A stretch of 6,403 bases of DNA from Zoogloea sp. (GTDB lineage: Bacteria; Pseudomonadota; Gammaproteobacteria; Burkholderiales; Rhodocyclaceae): assembly GCA_016790385.1 (NCBI GenBank), contig JAEUNV010000175.1, positions 1-6,403 of the forward strand. Direction: 5' to 3'. Under the pieces are notes generated by a model. The model was not told the origin of the DNA and ran no database searches. It saw only the letters and a list, made by a program, of their open reading frames with translations. This document shows positions 1 to 5,990 of the stretch, piece after piece. Position 1 is the first letter of the stretch; each line of letters opens with the position of its first letter. Made by a program: the position numbers and the translations under genes.

Positions 1-41
1 GTCCCCGGCCAACGTGACGTAGTACAACGGAAAGCCGTCCC

Positions 42-135
42 GCAAGGGCTCACCGGTTCAAGGTCGAAGGGAGGGACTCAACGACATTCCGATAAAGCCT
101 GGAAAGCGCTTCCACCCCGGACGGCAAGGCTCACC
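42..135. repeat. Imperfect direct repeat pair GCAAGG(G)CTCACC
   Basis: GCAAGGGCTCACC at 42-54 recurs as GCAAGGCTCACC at 124-135, differing by one G, with starts 82 bases apart. Each copy is followed by a different sequence. The second copy forms the left half of the hairpin at 123-153. It could be a pair of binding sites or a fold element, or a coincidence in GC-rich DNA. No function is assigned. Confidence 0.35.
100..114. promoter_or_regulatory. 15-bp palindrome TGGAAAGCGCTTCCA, LacI-family-operator-like
   Basis: The arms TGGAA (100-104) and TTCCA (110-114) are perfect reverse complements around AGCGC. The core AAGCGCTT is itself a perfect 8-bp palindrome. LacI-family operators, including the cre sites of Firmicutes, have this type of symmetry with a central CG. 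Betaproteobacteria do not use CcpA, so any binder here would be another LacI-type regulator. It lies about 230 bp upstream of the sbp start, which is far for direct promoter control. It may instead belong to a gene left of the window or be a chance match. Confidence 0.25.
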
Positions 136-153
136 AAGCCCGGTGCGCTTGCC
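123..153. other. Two-step hairpin upstream of sbp
   Basis: GGCAAG (123-128) pairs with CTTGCC (148-153). Inside it CACC (132-135) pairs with GGTG (142-145) around the loop AAGCCC, leaving small internal bulges (GCT on the left, CG on the right). No T-run follows, so it is not a classic intrinsic terminator for a gene to the left. It could be part of a folded leader RNA if transcription starts further upstream. Confidence 0.35.
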
Positions 154-240
154 AGGGGCAGTGTTTACATACCTAAGGCGAACATCGCCAATGAAGTCGA
201 CCACCCGCGCGCTCTAATAACCACACGGAAGGATCAGGCC

Positions 241-312
241 TTTCGTATTGCACGCCACGGAATATACAAAGCCATTTTTATTGGTTTGGTGCGCCGCGGT
301 GCCTCCTTAGAC
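241..312 (+). promoter_or_regulatory. Likely promoter and CysB-site region for the sulfate operon
   Basis: This stretch contains the only markedly AT-rich block near sbp (about 261-289, for example AATATACAAA and ATTTTTATT) in an otherwise GC-rich sequence, just upstream of a five-gene operon. AATA at 261-264 and TATT at 279-282 are inverted relative to each other, loosely as at LysR-type sites. TATACA (263-268) is -10-like but has no good -35. TTGGTT (281-286) is -35-like but lacks a well-spaced -10. Weak core elements are normal for activator-dependent cys promoters in enteric bacteria. The location is an inference, and no exact transcription start can be named. Confidence 0.35.
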
Positions 313-330
313 TCGGGATCCATTCGAAAA

Positions 331-335
331 AGGAG
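331..335 (+). promoter_or_regulatory. Ribosome binding site of sbp
   Basis: AGGAG lies six bases before the ATG at 342. It is the strongest Shine-Dalgarno match in the leader and fixes the sbp start, giving a protein that begins with a well-formed signal peptide. Confidence 0.8.
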
Positions 336-341
336 ATCCCC

Positions 342-1355
342 ATGTCGCCGATTCGCGCCACGCTTCGTCCCATTCTTGCCATCCTCACCGGCCTTTCCGT
401 ACTTCAGGCGGCGCCGGCTTTCGCCGACACGACCTTGCTCAACGTGTCGTATGACGTGTCCCGGGAACTGTACAAGGACATCAACCCGGCCTTCGCGGCG
501 CGCTGGCAGCGCTCCGCCGGCGAAAAGCTGACCGTCAATCAGTCCCACGGTGGCTCCAGCAAGCAGGTGGGGGCCGTGGTGGCGGGCCTGGAGGCGGACG
601 TGGTCACCATGAACCAGGCGCCGGACATCGAAATGCTGGCCAGGAGCGGCCTTGTGAGCGCCGACTGGCGCAAGGCCTTTCCCCACGCGGCAGCGCCCTA
701 CACGACTACCACCATCTTCCTCGTGCGCAAGGGCAACCCCAAGGGCATCAAGGATTGGTCCGACCTGATCCGCCCGGGCTTGCAGGTGATCGTGCCCAAC
801 CCCAAGACTTCCGGCAACGGCCGCTACACCTATCTCGCCGCCTGGGGTTACGCCCTGCAGAAATCCGGCACCGACGCCGGCGCCCGGGATTTCGTGAGCA
901 AGCTGTTTGCCAATGTGCCGGTGCTCGATGGCGGCGGGCGTGGCGCCACCACCACCTTCACTCAGCGTGACATCGGCGACGTGCTGATCACCTTCGAGAA
1001 CGAGGCCACCCTGATCGACCAGGAAGTGGGTGGTGACAAATTCGACGTGGTCTATCCATCCCTGTCCATCGAGGCGGCAGCCCCGGTGGCGGTGGTTGGC
1101 AAGGTGGTGGACAAGCGCGGCACCCGCAAGGCGGCCGAGGCCTACCTCAACTTCCTGTTCTCCCCGGACGGGCAGGAGATCATCGCCAAGCACTATTTCC
1201 GCCCCCGTGATCCGGCCGTGTTCAAGAAGTACGCCAGCCGCTTCCCTACGGTGAAGACCTTCACCGTCGAAGAAAAGCTGGGGAGCTGGGACGCGGTGCA
1301 GAAGACGCACTTTGCCGACGGCGGTGTGTATGACCAGATCGTGGTGAAACGCTGA
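342..1355 (+). CDS. sbp: Periplasmic sulfate-binding protein Sbp (sulfate ABC transporter)
   Basis: This is the substrate-binding component of the sulfate/thiosulfate importer and acts in the periplasm, passing the anion to CysT-CysW. The 337-residue protein begins with a Sec signal peptide (positive N-terminus, hydrophobic stretch about 10-24, likely cut after AFA at residue 28). The mature part of about 309 residues is close to the size I recall for enteric Sbp. Family hallmarks are SYDVSRELY (36-44), the anion-binding NQSHGGSSKQ (66-75), the signature NPKTSGNGR (153-161) followed by YLAAWGYAL, the stretch GDVLITFENEA (212-222), and a C-terminal Tyr/Phe-rich region ending in DQI and a basic tail. 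In NPKTSGNGR, G replaces the usual A before R. The overall pattern resembles Sbp more than the thiosulfate-preferring CysP, but specificity cannot be settled from sequence. The stop codon overlaps the cysT start by one base. Confidence 0.95.
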   Translation: MSPIRATLRPILAILTGLSVLQAAPAFADTTLLNVSYDVSRELYKDINPAFAARWQRSAGEKLTVNQSHGGSSKQVGAVVAGLEADVVTMNQAPDIEMLARSGLVSADWRKAFPHAAAPYTTTTIFLVRKGNPKGIKDWSDLIRPGLQVIVPNPKTSGNGRYTYLAAWGYALQKSGTDAGARDFVSKLFANVPVLDGGGRGATTTFTQRDIGDVLITFENEATLIDQEVGGDKFDVVYPSLSIEAAAPVAVVGKVVDKRGTRKAAEAYLNFLFSPDGQEIIAKHYFRPRDPAVFKKYASRFPTVKTFTVEEKLGSWDAVQKTHFADGGVYDQIVVKR

Positions 1356-2191
1356 TGGCGTCGTCCACGACCTTCCGCGTCCTGCCCGGTTTCGGACTCA
1401 GCCTGGGATATACCCTGGGCTATCTGTCGCTCATCGTGCTGATTCCACTGGCCGCGGTGTTCTTCAAGGCAGGCTCCCTGGGGTTCGAGCATTTCTGGGA
1501 GGCCGCCACCTCGCCGCGGGTGCTGGCGTCCTATCGCCTGTCCTTTGGCGCGTCCCTGATTGCCGCGGGCATCAATGCGGTCTTCGGCCTGATGCTGGCC
1601 TGGGTGCTGGTGCGCTACTCCTTCCCTGGCAAGCGCCTGGTGGATGCCCTGGTGGACCTGCCCTTCGCCCTGCCCACGGCGGTGGCGGGCATTGCCCTCA
1701 CCGCCCTGTACGCCAGGAACGGCTGGGTCGGCAGCCTGCTGGAGCCCCTGGGCATCAAGGTGGCGTTCACCCCGCTGGGTGTGCTCGTGGCCCTGGTGTT
1801 CATCGGCCTGCCCTTTGTGGTGCGCACGGTGCAGCCCATCCTCGAAGACCTGGACACCGAGTACGAAGAGGCGGCGGTGAGCCTGGGCGCCAATCGTTGG
1901 CAGGCCTTCCGCCATGTGGTCTTTCCGACGCTGTTTCCGGCCCTGTTGACCGGCTTTGCGCTGGCCTTCGCCCGGGCCGTGGGTGAGTACGGTTCGGTGA
2001 TCTTCATCGCCGGCAACATCCCCATGGTGTCCGAGATCACCCCGCTGATGATCATCACCAAGCTTGAACAATACGACTACGCCGGGGCCACCGCAGTGGC
2101 CGTGGTGATGTTGATTTTCTCCTTCCTGCTGCTGCTGATCATCAACGGCTTGCAGGCCTGGACGGCCAAACGTACCGGGAGGGCTCGCTGA
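1355..2191 (+). CDS. cysT: Sulfate ABC transporter permease subunit CysT (CysU)
   Basis: One of the two inner-membrane channel subunits, pairing with CysW. The 278 residues contain about six hydrophobic segments (roughly 16-38, 62-86, 98-120, 138-160, 193-216 and 243-265). The cytoplasmic EAA loop that contacts the ATPase is clear at 171-191 ([11 protein letters not shown], then the closing VVFP). Conserved family features include [12 protein letters not shown] (101-112) and the [12 protein letters not shown] segment (210-221). The start ATG (1355-1357) lies in a TGATG overlap with the sbp stop and has only the weak GGTGA upstream, so translation is probably coupled to sbp. Length is normal and no frame damage is seen. 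cysT and cysU are synonyms for this gene. Confidence 0.95.
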   Translation: MASSTTFRVLPGFGLSLGYTLGYLSLIVLIPLAAVFFKAGSLGFEHFWEAATSPRVLASYRLSFGASLIAAGINAVFGLMLAWVLVRYSFPGKRLVDALVDLPFALPTAVAGIALTALYARNGWVGSLLEPLGIKVAFTPLGVLVALVFIGLPFVVRTVQPILEDLDTEYEEAAVSLGANRWQAFRHVVFPTLFPALLTGFALAFARAVGEYGSVIFIAGNIPMVSEITPLMIITKLEQYDYAGATAVAVVMLIFSFLLLLIINGLQAWTAKRTGRAR

Positions 2192-3081
2192 TGGCTGCTG
2201 CTGTGCTGCACGGGTCGGCGGATCACGCCGCCCGCTTTGAATCGAAGGCCGCGACCCGCGAGCCGGGTCTGGTCAAGTGGGGGCTGATCACCATTGCCCT
2301 GAGTTTCTTCGCGTTCTTTTTGTTGCTGCCCCTGGTGGCCGTGTTTGTGGAGGCCTTTCGCAAGGGTTGGGAGACCTATCTCGGCGCGCTGCTCGACCCG
2401 GACGCGATCTCGGCCATCAAGCTGACCCTGATCGCCGCGGCCATCTCGGTGCCCCTCAACCTGGTCTTTGGGGTGGCGGCGGCCTGGGCCATCACCAAGT
2501 TCGACTTTCGGGGCAAGCATTTCCTGATCACCCTGATCGATCTGCCCTTCTCGGTGTCGCCGGTGGTGTCGGGCCTGATCTATGTGCTGGTGTTCGGGGC
2601 CCAGGGATGGTTTGGCCCATGGCTGTCCGAGCATGACCTGAAGGTGATCTTTGCCATCCCCGGCATCGTGCTGGCCACCGTGTTTGTGACCTTTCCCTTC
2701 GTCGCTCGGGAGCTGATCCCGCTGATGGAAGCCCAGGGCAGGGAAGAGGAGGAAGCCGCCGTGGTGCTGGGCGCACGGGGCTGGCAGGTGTTCTGGCACG
2801 TCACCCTGCCCAATGTGAAGTGGGGCCTGCTGTACGGGGTGATCCTGTGCAACGCCCGGGCCATGGGCGAGTTCGGGGCGGTCAGCGTGGTGTCGGGCCA
2901 TATCCGCGGCTACACCAACACCATGCCCCTGCACGTGGAGATCCTCTACAACGAATACCAGTTTGCCGCAGCCTTTGCCGTGGCCTCCGTGCTGGCCCTG
3001 CTGGCTATCGTGACCCTGGTCATCAAGGTGTGGGTCGAGCGCCAGGCCGGCAAGGCCGCAACCGTATCCGAGGACGAATGA
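2191..3081 (+). CDS. cysW: Sulfate ABC transporter permease subunit CysW
   Basis: The second channel subunit, forming a heterodimer with CysT in the inner membrane. The protein is 296 residues. A hydrophilic N-terminus of about 28 residues precedes the first membrane segment (about 31-55), and further segments lie at about 75-101, 112-136, 150-172, 211-235 and 258-280. The EAA loop is at about 185-207, with [14 protein letters not shown] and the closing [18 protein letters not shown] (117-129) and the [15 protein letters not shown] stretch (226-240) are typical of CysW. A good ribosome binding site (GGGAGG, 2177-2182) lies eight bases before the start, inside the end of cysT, and the start overlaps the cysT stop in TGATG. 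This supports both independent and coupled initiation. Confidence 0.95.
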   Translation: MAAAVLHGSADHAARFESKAATREPGLVKWGLITIALSFFAFFLLLPLVAVFVEAFRKGWETYLGALLDPDAISAIKLTLIAAAISVPLNLVFGVAAAWAITKFDFRGKHFLITLIDLPFSVSPVVSGLIYVLVFGAQGWFGPWLSEHDLKVIFAIPGIVLATVFVTFPFVARELIPLMEAQGREEEEAAVVLGARGWQVFWHVTLPNVKWGLLYGVILCNARAMGEFGAVSVVSGHIRGYTNTMPLHVEILYNEYQFAAAFAVASVLALLAIVTLVIKVWVERQAGKAATVSEDE

Positions 3082-3082
3082 G

Positions 3083-4195
3083 ATGAGCATCGAAGTCAAG
3101 AACATCCGCAAGCAGTTTGGCAGCTTCACGGCGCTACAGGACGTTTCCCTGGACTTTCCCACCGGCGAACTGGTGGCCCTGCTGGGCCCGTCCGGCTGCG
3201 GCAAGACCACCCTGCTGCGCATCATCGCCGGCCTGGAGTCGGCCGATTCGGGCCAGGTGCTGCTGGAAGGGCAGGACGCCTCCGATACCCATGTGCGCGA
3301 GCGCCAGGTGGGCTTTGTGTTTCAGCACTATGCGCTGTTCCGCCACATGACCGTTTTCGACAATGTGGCCTTTGGCATGCGCATGAAGCCGCGCAGCGTC
3401 CGGCCTGCCGAGAAGGCGATAAAGGCCAAGGTGACCGAGCTGCTCAAGCTTGTCCAGCTCGACTGGGTGGCCGACCGCTTTCCGGCCCAGCTCTCCGGCG
3501 GTCAGCGTCAGCGCATCGCCCTGGCCCGCGCCCTGGCCGTCGAGCCCCGGGTGCTGCTCCTCGACGAGCCCTTCGGCGCCCTTGATGCCAAGGTGCGCAA
3601 GGAGCTGCGGCGCTGGCTGCGGCGCCTCCATGACGAGCTGCACATCACCTCGATCTTCGTTACCCACGACCAGGAAGAAGCCCTGGAAGTGGCCGACCGG
3701 GTGGTGCTGATGGACCACGGCAAGGTCGAGCAGGTGGGTACGCCGGAGGAGGTCTACCGCCATCCGGCCTCGCCTTTCGTGTACGGCTTCCTGGGGTCGG
3801 TCAACCTGTTTCATGGCCGGGTGGACGGGGGCGGCGTGCACGTGGGTGATGATCGCCTGGCCACCGGCAAGCTCGATCTGGCCCAGGGCTCCGAGGTGCT
3901 TGCGTTTGCCCGCCCGCATGAACTCAACATTGTGGTGGATTCGGCGGAGCCCGGCGGGGTGGCGGCGCGTATCAGCCGCATCCTGGCATTCGGGGTCACG
4001 GCGCGCATCGAGCTCGATGGCCTGAATGGTTCGACCGGTCAGCTTTTCGAGGTGGAAATCACCCGTGACGAGGTGCAGCGACTGGGCCTGGAGGAGGGGC
4101 AGGCCGTGCGTCTGCTACCCTCGCGCCTGAGGGTTTTTGAACGCAGTGCAACAACAGCAAATGGCGCCAGTCAGGCGCCAAACTGGGTGATCTGA
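3083..4195 (+). CDS. cysA: Sulfate/thiosulfate import ATP-binding protein CysA
   Basis: The ATPase that powers sulfate import from the cytoplasmic face of CysT-CysW. The 370 residues carry all expected nucleotide-binding motifs: Walker A GPSGCGKT (35-42), Q-loop around FQHYALF (80-86), ABC signature LSGGQRQR (137-144), Walker B VLLLDEP (157-163), D-loop GALD (165-168) and the H-loop histidine in FVTHD (His195). The C-terminal part from about 240 onward is the regulatory/TOBE-like domain of CysA and MalK-type ATPases. A single base separates it from the cysW stop, and GAGGA (3070-3074) eight bases upstream acts as its ribosome binding site. The last about 15 residues are low in conserved character and are encoded over a hairpin just before cysB. 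No missing catalytic residue is seen. Confidence 0.96.
   Translation: MSIEVKNIRKQFGSFTALQDVSLDFPTGELVALLGPSGCGKTTLLRIIAGLESADSGQVLLEGQDASDTHVRERQVGFVFQHYALFRHMTVFDNVAFGMRMKPRSVRPAEKAIKAKVTELLKLVQLDWVADRFPAQLSGGQRQRIALARALAVEPRVLLLDEPFGALDAKVRKELRRWLRRLHDELHITSIFVTHDQEEALEVADRVVLMDHGKVEQVGTPEEVYRHPASPFVYGFLGSVNLFHGRVDGGGVHVGDDRLATGKLDLAQGSEVLAFARPHELNIVVDSAEPGGVAARISRILAFGVTARIELDGLNGSTGQLFEVEITRDEVQRLGLEEGQAVRLLPSRLRVFERSATTANGASQAPNWVI
4162..4180 (+). other. Hairpin at the cysA-cysB junction
   Basis: TGGCGCC (4162-4168) and GGCGCCA (4174-4180) form a perfect 7-bp stem with a five-base loop AGTCA. It sits within the last codons of cysA and ends 14 bases before the cysB ATG (4195). No T-run follows, so it is not an intrinsic terminator. 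The only candidate Shine-Dalgarno sequence for cysB, the weak GGGTGA at 4185-4190, lies between the stem and the start. The stem could tune cysB translation or stabilise a processed 3' end of the transporter mRNA. Its function is inferred only. Confidence 0.5.
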
Positions 4196-5139
4196 TGAAT
4201 TTCCAGCAATTGCGCATCATCCACGAGACGGTGCGCCGCAATTTCAACCTGACCGAGGTGGCCAATGCCCTGTTCACCTCCCAGTCGGGCGTCTCCAAAC
4301 ACATCAAGGATCTGGAGGACGAGCTGGGCCTTGAACTCTTCATCCGCAAGGGCAAGCGTCTGCTCGGCCTCACCGAGCCGGGCCAGGAGCTGGTGCATAT
4401 CGTGGACCGCATGCTCATGGATGCCCGCAACATCAAGAGCATCGCCGAGCAGTTCAGCAACAAGGACCACGGCCAGCTCACCGTGGTCACGACCCACACC
4501 CAGGCACGCTACGCCTTGCCCCGGGTGGTAACCCAGTTCAAGCAGGCTTTCCCCAAGGTGCATCTGGTGCTGCACCAGGCCAGCCCCACGGAAATCGTCA
4601 CCATGTTGCAGGACGGGCGGGCCGATATCGGCATTGCCACCGAATCCCTCGCCGGCGTGGCAGATTTCGTGTCCTTTCCGTACTACGGCTGGCATCACTC
4701 GGTGATCGTGCCGGCCGGGCATGCCCTGGAGTCGGTCGAACCGCTGACCCTCGATGCGGTGGCCGAGCATCCGGTCATCACCTACCACGAGGGCTTCACC
4801 GGCCGCGCACGTATCGACGAGACCTTTGCCAAGGCCGGGCTGACGCCCGACATCGTCATGTCGGCCTTGGACGCGGACGTGATCAAGGCCTACGTGGAGT
4901 TGGGGCTGGGAGTGGGCATCGTGGCCTCGATGGCCTATGACCCGAACCGGGATCAGGGCTTGCGCATGCTGGCCAGCAGTCATCTCTTCGAAGAGAACGT
5001 GACCCGCATCGCCATCCGCAAGGGGCACTTCCTGCGCGGTTTTGCCTACCGGTTCATCGAGCTGTGTTCGGCGGATCTCTCTGAAAACGTGGTCCGGGCC
5101 GCGCTGCGCCCGGATGCCGACGGAGACCCTTCGTACTGA
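4195..5139 (+). CDS. cysB: LysR-type transcriptional regulator CysB
   Basis: Regulator of sulfur assimilation. In enteric bacteria it activates cys genes together with N-acetylserine or O-acetylserine and is opposed by sulfide or thiosulfate. The 314-residue protein opens with the LysR winged-helix domain (about 1-60; FTSQSGVSKHIKDLEDELG at 27-45). The C-terminal effector domain carries THTQARYALP (100-109), ATE (148-150), TGR (202-204) and LDADVIKAYVELGLGVGI (225-242). Thr100, Thr102, Thr149, Trp166 and Thr202 fall at the ligand-contacting positions described for enteric CysB, so inducer sensing is probably retained. It is about ten residues shorter than the E. coli protein at the C-terminus. 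The start overlaps the cysA stop (TGATG) with a weak ribosome binding site, suggesting coupling. Its place as the last gene of the uptake operon implies feedback if CysB controls the promoter upstream of sbp. Confidence 0.93.
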   Translation: MNFQQLRIIHETVRRNFNLTEVANALFTSQSGVSKHIKDLEDELGLELFIRKGKRLLGLTEPGQELVHIVDRMLMDARNIKSIAEQFSNKDHGQLTVVTTHTQARYALPRVVTQFKQAFPKVHLVLHQASPTEIVTMLQDGRADIGIATESLAGVADFVSFPYYGWHHSVIVPAGHALESVEPLTLDAVAEHPVITYHEGFTGRARIDETFAKAGLTPDIVMSALDADVIKAYVELGLGVGIVASMAYDPNRDQGLRMLASSHLFEENVTRIAIRKGHFLRGFAYRFIELCSADLSENVVRAALRPDADGDPSY

Positions 5140-5142
5140 GAT

Positions 5143-5158
5143 CCGCGTTCAGCCGCGG
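5143..5158. terminator. Weak GC hairpin between convergent genes, possible terminator
   Basis: CCGCG (5143-5147) and CGCGG (5154-5158) form a 5-bp stem with loop TTCAGC, just after the cysB stop and overlapping the end of the convergent gene. There is no T-run on either strand, so intrinsic termination is doubtful. It is the only candidate end signal for the sulfate operon here. Rho-dependent termination or readthrough into antisense of the next gene is equally possible. Confidence 0.25.
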
Positions 5159-5628
5159 CGGCCGGGGTGTTTGCGCCAGGGGGCGGGGCGGCGCTTGTCG
5201 TCTTCCTCCACCTTGGGTTTGGGCATCAGCAGGTTCTTGCCCGGGGCTTTGGCCTGGGCACGCTGGGTCAGCACCGCGGCATCCACCTGGGCGGTGTCCA
5301 GGTGAATCGACGGATGGTCCGCCCGGCCCGGATGGGCCGAGAGTTTTTCACGCACAAAGAACACACGCTGGGCCGTGTCGCCGCGCTTGGGCAGGGCCGA
5401 CATGAGCAGCTGCCCCTCGGTACTCAGGGCCAGGCCGCCGTCCACCTCACACAGCAGGCCGTGGGCTGACAGGCGCTGGATGCTGTCGATCAGGCGGCCG
5501 GTGGAAGGCACCGGCTCCTGGAGCAGATCGAAGGCGGCGATGATCTCCACCAGCTCCGCCGGGCGGCGCTTGGTGGCCAGGGTGGCGGCCAGCATGAGGA
5601 GGGCATCTGCATCGTGGGTCGGGTACAT
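5149..5628 (-). CDS. Hypothetical protein with probable winged-helix fold and basic C-terminus
   Basis: A 159-residue cytoplasmic protein with no signal peptide or membrane segment. I do not recognise a named family. Residues about 9-75 look helical and then end in a short strand-turn-strand (SAHGLLCEVDGGLALSTEGQ, 54-73), as in winged-helix domains. SALPKRGDTAQRVFFVREKL (77-96) follows, then a variable linker. The tail from about 129 is rich in Lys, Arg and Pro (GKNLLMPKPKVEEDDKRRP, 130-148) and ends in a basic run. This fits a nucleic-acid-binding or nucleic-acid-associated protein but is inference from composition. The start at 5628 is chosen because AGAGG lies seven bases upstream. The frame stays open further upstream, to about 6075, but would run through the intergenic region and the RIO kinase gene. 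It converges on cysB with nine bases between stop codons. Confidence 0.75.
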   Translation of the reverse strand: MYPTHDADALLMLAATLATKRRPAELVEIIAAFDLLQEPVPSTGRLIDSIQRLSAHGLLCEVDGGLALSTEGQLLMSALPKRGDTAQRVFFVREKLSAHPGRADHPSIHLDTAQVDAAVLTQRAQAKAPGKNLLMPKPKVEEDDKRRPAPWRKHPGRRG

Positions 5629-5635
5629 CTCTAAA

Positions 5636-5640
5636 CCTCT
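5636..5640 (-). promoter_or_regulatory. Ribosome binding site deciding the start of the minus-strand gene
   Basis: On the - strand, AGAGG is followed by seven bases and then ATG (complement of 5626-5628). This favours the 159-residue product over the much longer frame that extends upstream without a credible initiation site. Confidence 0.65.
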
Positions 5641-5689
5641 TGAAGACCGGCAGGACGCCGATCGTCCGTTCGTGGGACGGGCAGTGTAA

Positions 5690-5709
5690 GGGTTTCCACG
5701 GCAAAACCC
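5690..5709. repeat. Inverted repeat GGGTTT-N8-AAACCC
   Basis: GGGTTT (5690-5695) and AAACCC (5704-5709) are perfect reverse complements around CCACGGCA. The element lies about 60 bp upstream of the minus-strand gene start and overlaps a possible TACACT promoter element for that gene. It could be an operator or a small hairpin. Arms of six are short enough to arise by chance. Confidence 0.3.
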
Positions 5710-5738
5710 GACTTTTGTATGGTCTTTCTCTGCTCGGA

Positions 5739-5775
5739 GGGGCGGATTGGAGCGGCTTGGGGGATAATCCGCCCC
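5739..5775. promoter_or_regulatory. Perfect 10-bp inverted repeat overlapping a -10-like GATAAT
   Basis: GGGGCGGATT (5739-5748) and AATCCGCCCC (5766-5775) are perfect reverse complements separated by 17 bases. The right arm overlaps GATAAT (5763-5768), the best -10-like hexamer of the region, oriented toward the RIO kinase gene. If that promoter is real, a dimeric regulator bound here would block or adjust it. If transcription starts further left, the element would be a strong RNA hairpin. No T-run follows the right arm on the + strand, and on the - strand none follows the left arm, so a terminator is unlikely. Confidence 0.45.
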
Positions 5776-5921
5776 CATCGTCCCGCCGGGCAACGTCGTT
5801 TCCCGCCCAAGCCCACGGCCCGCTGGCTGGATTTCCCGGCCCCCTGAAACACTTCGGCAGCGGTGCGCGCGTCGCGCCCATCTGCCCGTTTCCGCCTTTT
5901 CACGCTTTTCCCAGGTAAGCC

Positions 5922-5990
5922 ATGAGCACACACGCCTTAGCCCCCATGACGGGCGCCACCCTCGAAACGGCCTCGTCGTCGGCCACATGA
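5922..5990 (+). CDS. Possible 22-residue upstream ORF coupled to the RIO kinase
   Basis: A short frame starting at ATG 5922 (MSTHALAPM...) ends with TGA at 5988-5990, which overlaps the kinase start in ATGA. AGG (5913-5915) lies six bases before its ATG, a modest ribosome binding site, while the kinase start has no purine-rich sequence in front of it. This suggests ribosomes translate the short frame and then re-initiate on the kinase. A second in-frame ATG lies at 5946. The peptide is rich in Ala, Ser and Thr and resembles no family I know, so its role, if any, is probably to deliver ribosomes. It may also be fortuitous. Confidence 0.4.
   Translation: MSTHALAPMTGATLETASSSAT

Larger units (their letters stand above)
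1..341. other. Gene-free leader/intergenic region upstream of sbp
   Basis: No reading frame here has a start codon, a ribosome binding site and plausible protein composition. The sequence is less GC-rich than the genes, especially at 255-290. It holds several small symmetric or repeated elements, listed separately: a direct repeat at 42-54 and 124-135, a palindrome at 100-114 and a hairpin at 123-153. There is also a CCC-GCAA-GGG mini-hairpin near 39-48 with a GNRA-type tetraloop, and a long-range 7-bp complementarity between 34-40 (GCCGTCC) and 119-125 (GGACGGC). Together these could fold as an RNA or be protein-binding sites. I recognise no known riboswitch or ncRNA family on either strand. 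Confidence 0.6.
5629..5921. other. Divergent intergenic region between the hypothetical gene and the RIO kinase gene
   Basis: No credible gene is seen in this 293-bp stretch, which must hold promoters for both directions. It contains inverted repeats at 5690-5709 and 5739-5775 (listed separately) and a minor one, CGTCC (5663-5667) with GGACG (5675-5679). A - strand -10-like TACACT occurs around 5685-5690 but without a good -35. On the + strand GATAAT (5763-5768) matches the -10 consensus at five of six positions, also without a good -35. The part at 5790-5920 is GC-rich and apparently a long 5' leader for the kinase transcript. Confidence 0.5.

Noticed and set aside
1..531. A + strand frame open from the window edge through the leader into sbp
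   Set aside because: Within 1-285 there is no ATG start, the translation is basic and featureless, and it continues out of frame through the sbp signal peptide. It is likely a chance open frame.
234..1310. A 358-residue open frame on the - strand opposite sbp
   Set aside because: It lies entirely antisense to a clear sbp gene and has the His/Gly/Arg-rich, unpatterned composition typical of reverse-strand shadows in GC-rich DNA. No ribosome binding site or family feature is visible.
2077..3225. A 382-residue open frame on the - strand opposite cysW and the start of cysA
   Set aside because: It is antisense to well-recognised genes, rich in His, Gln and Gly without domain pattern, and explained by codon bias of the + strand genes.
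3083..4195. Maltose/spermidine-type rather than sulfate ATPase
   Set aside because: The nucleotide-binding motifs are shared by these families, but the gene lies directly between cysW and cysB in a complete sulfate transporter operon, which settles the assignment.
5143..5158. A strong intrinsic terminator for the sulfate operon
   Set aside because: Only a 5-bp stem is present and no T-run follows on either strand, so it is kept as a low-confidence candidate, not a finding.
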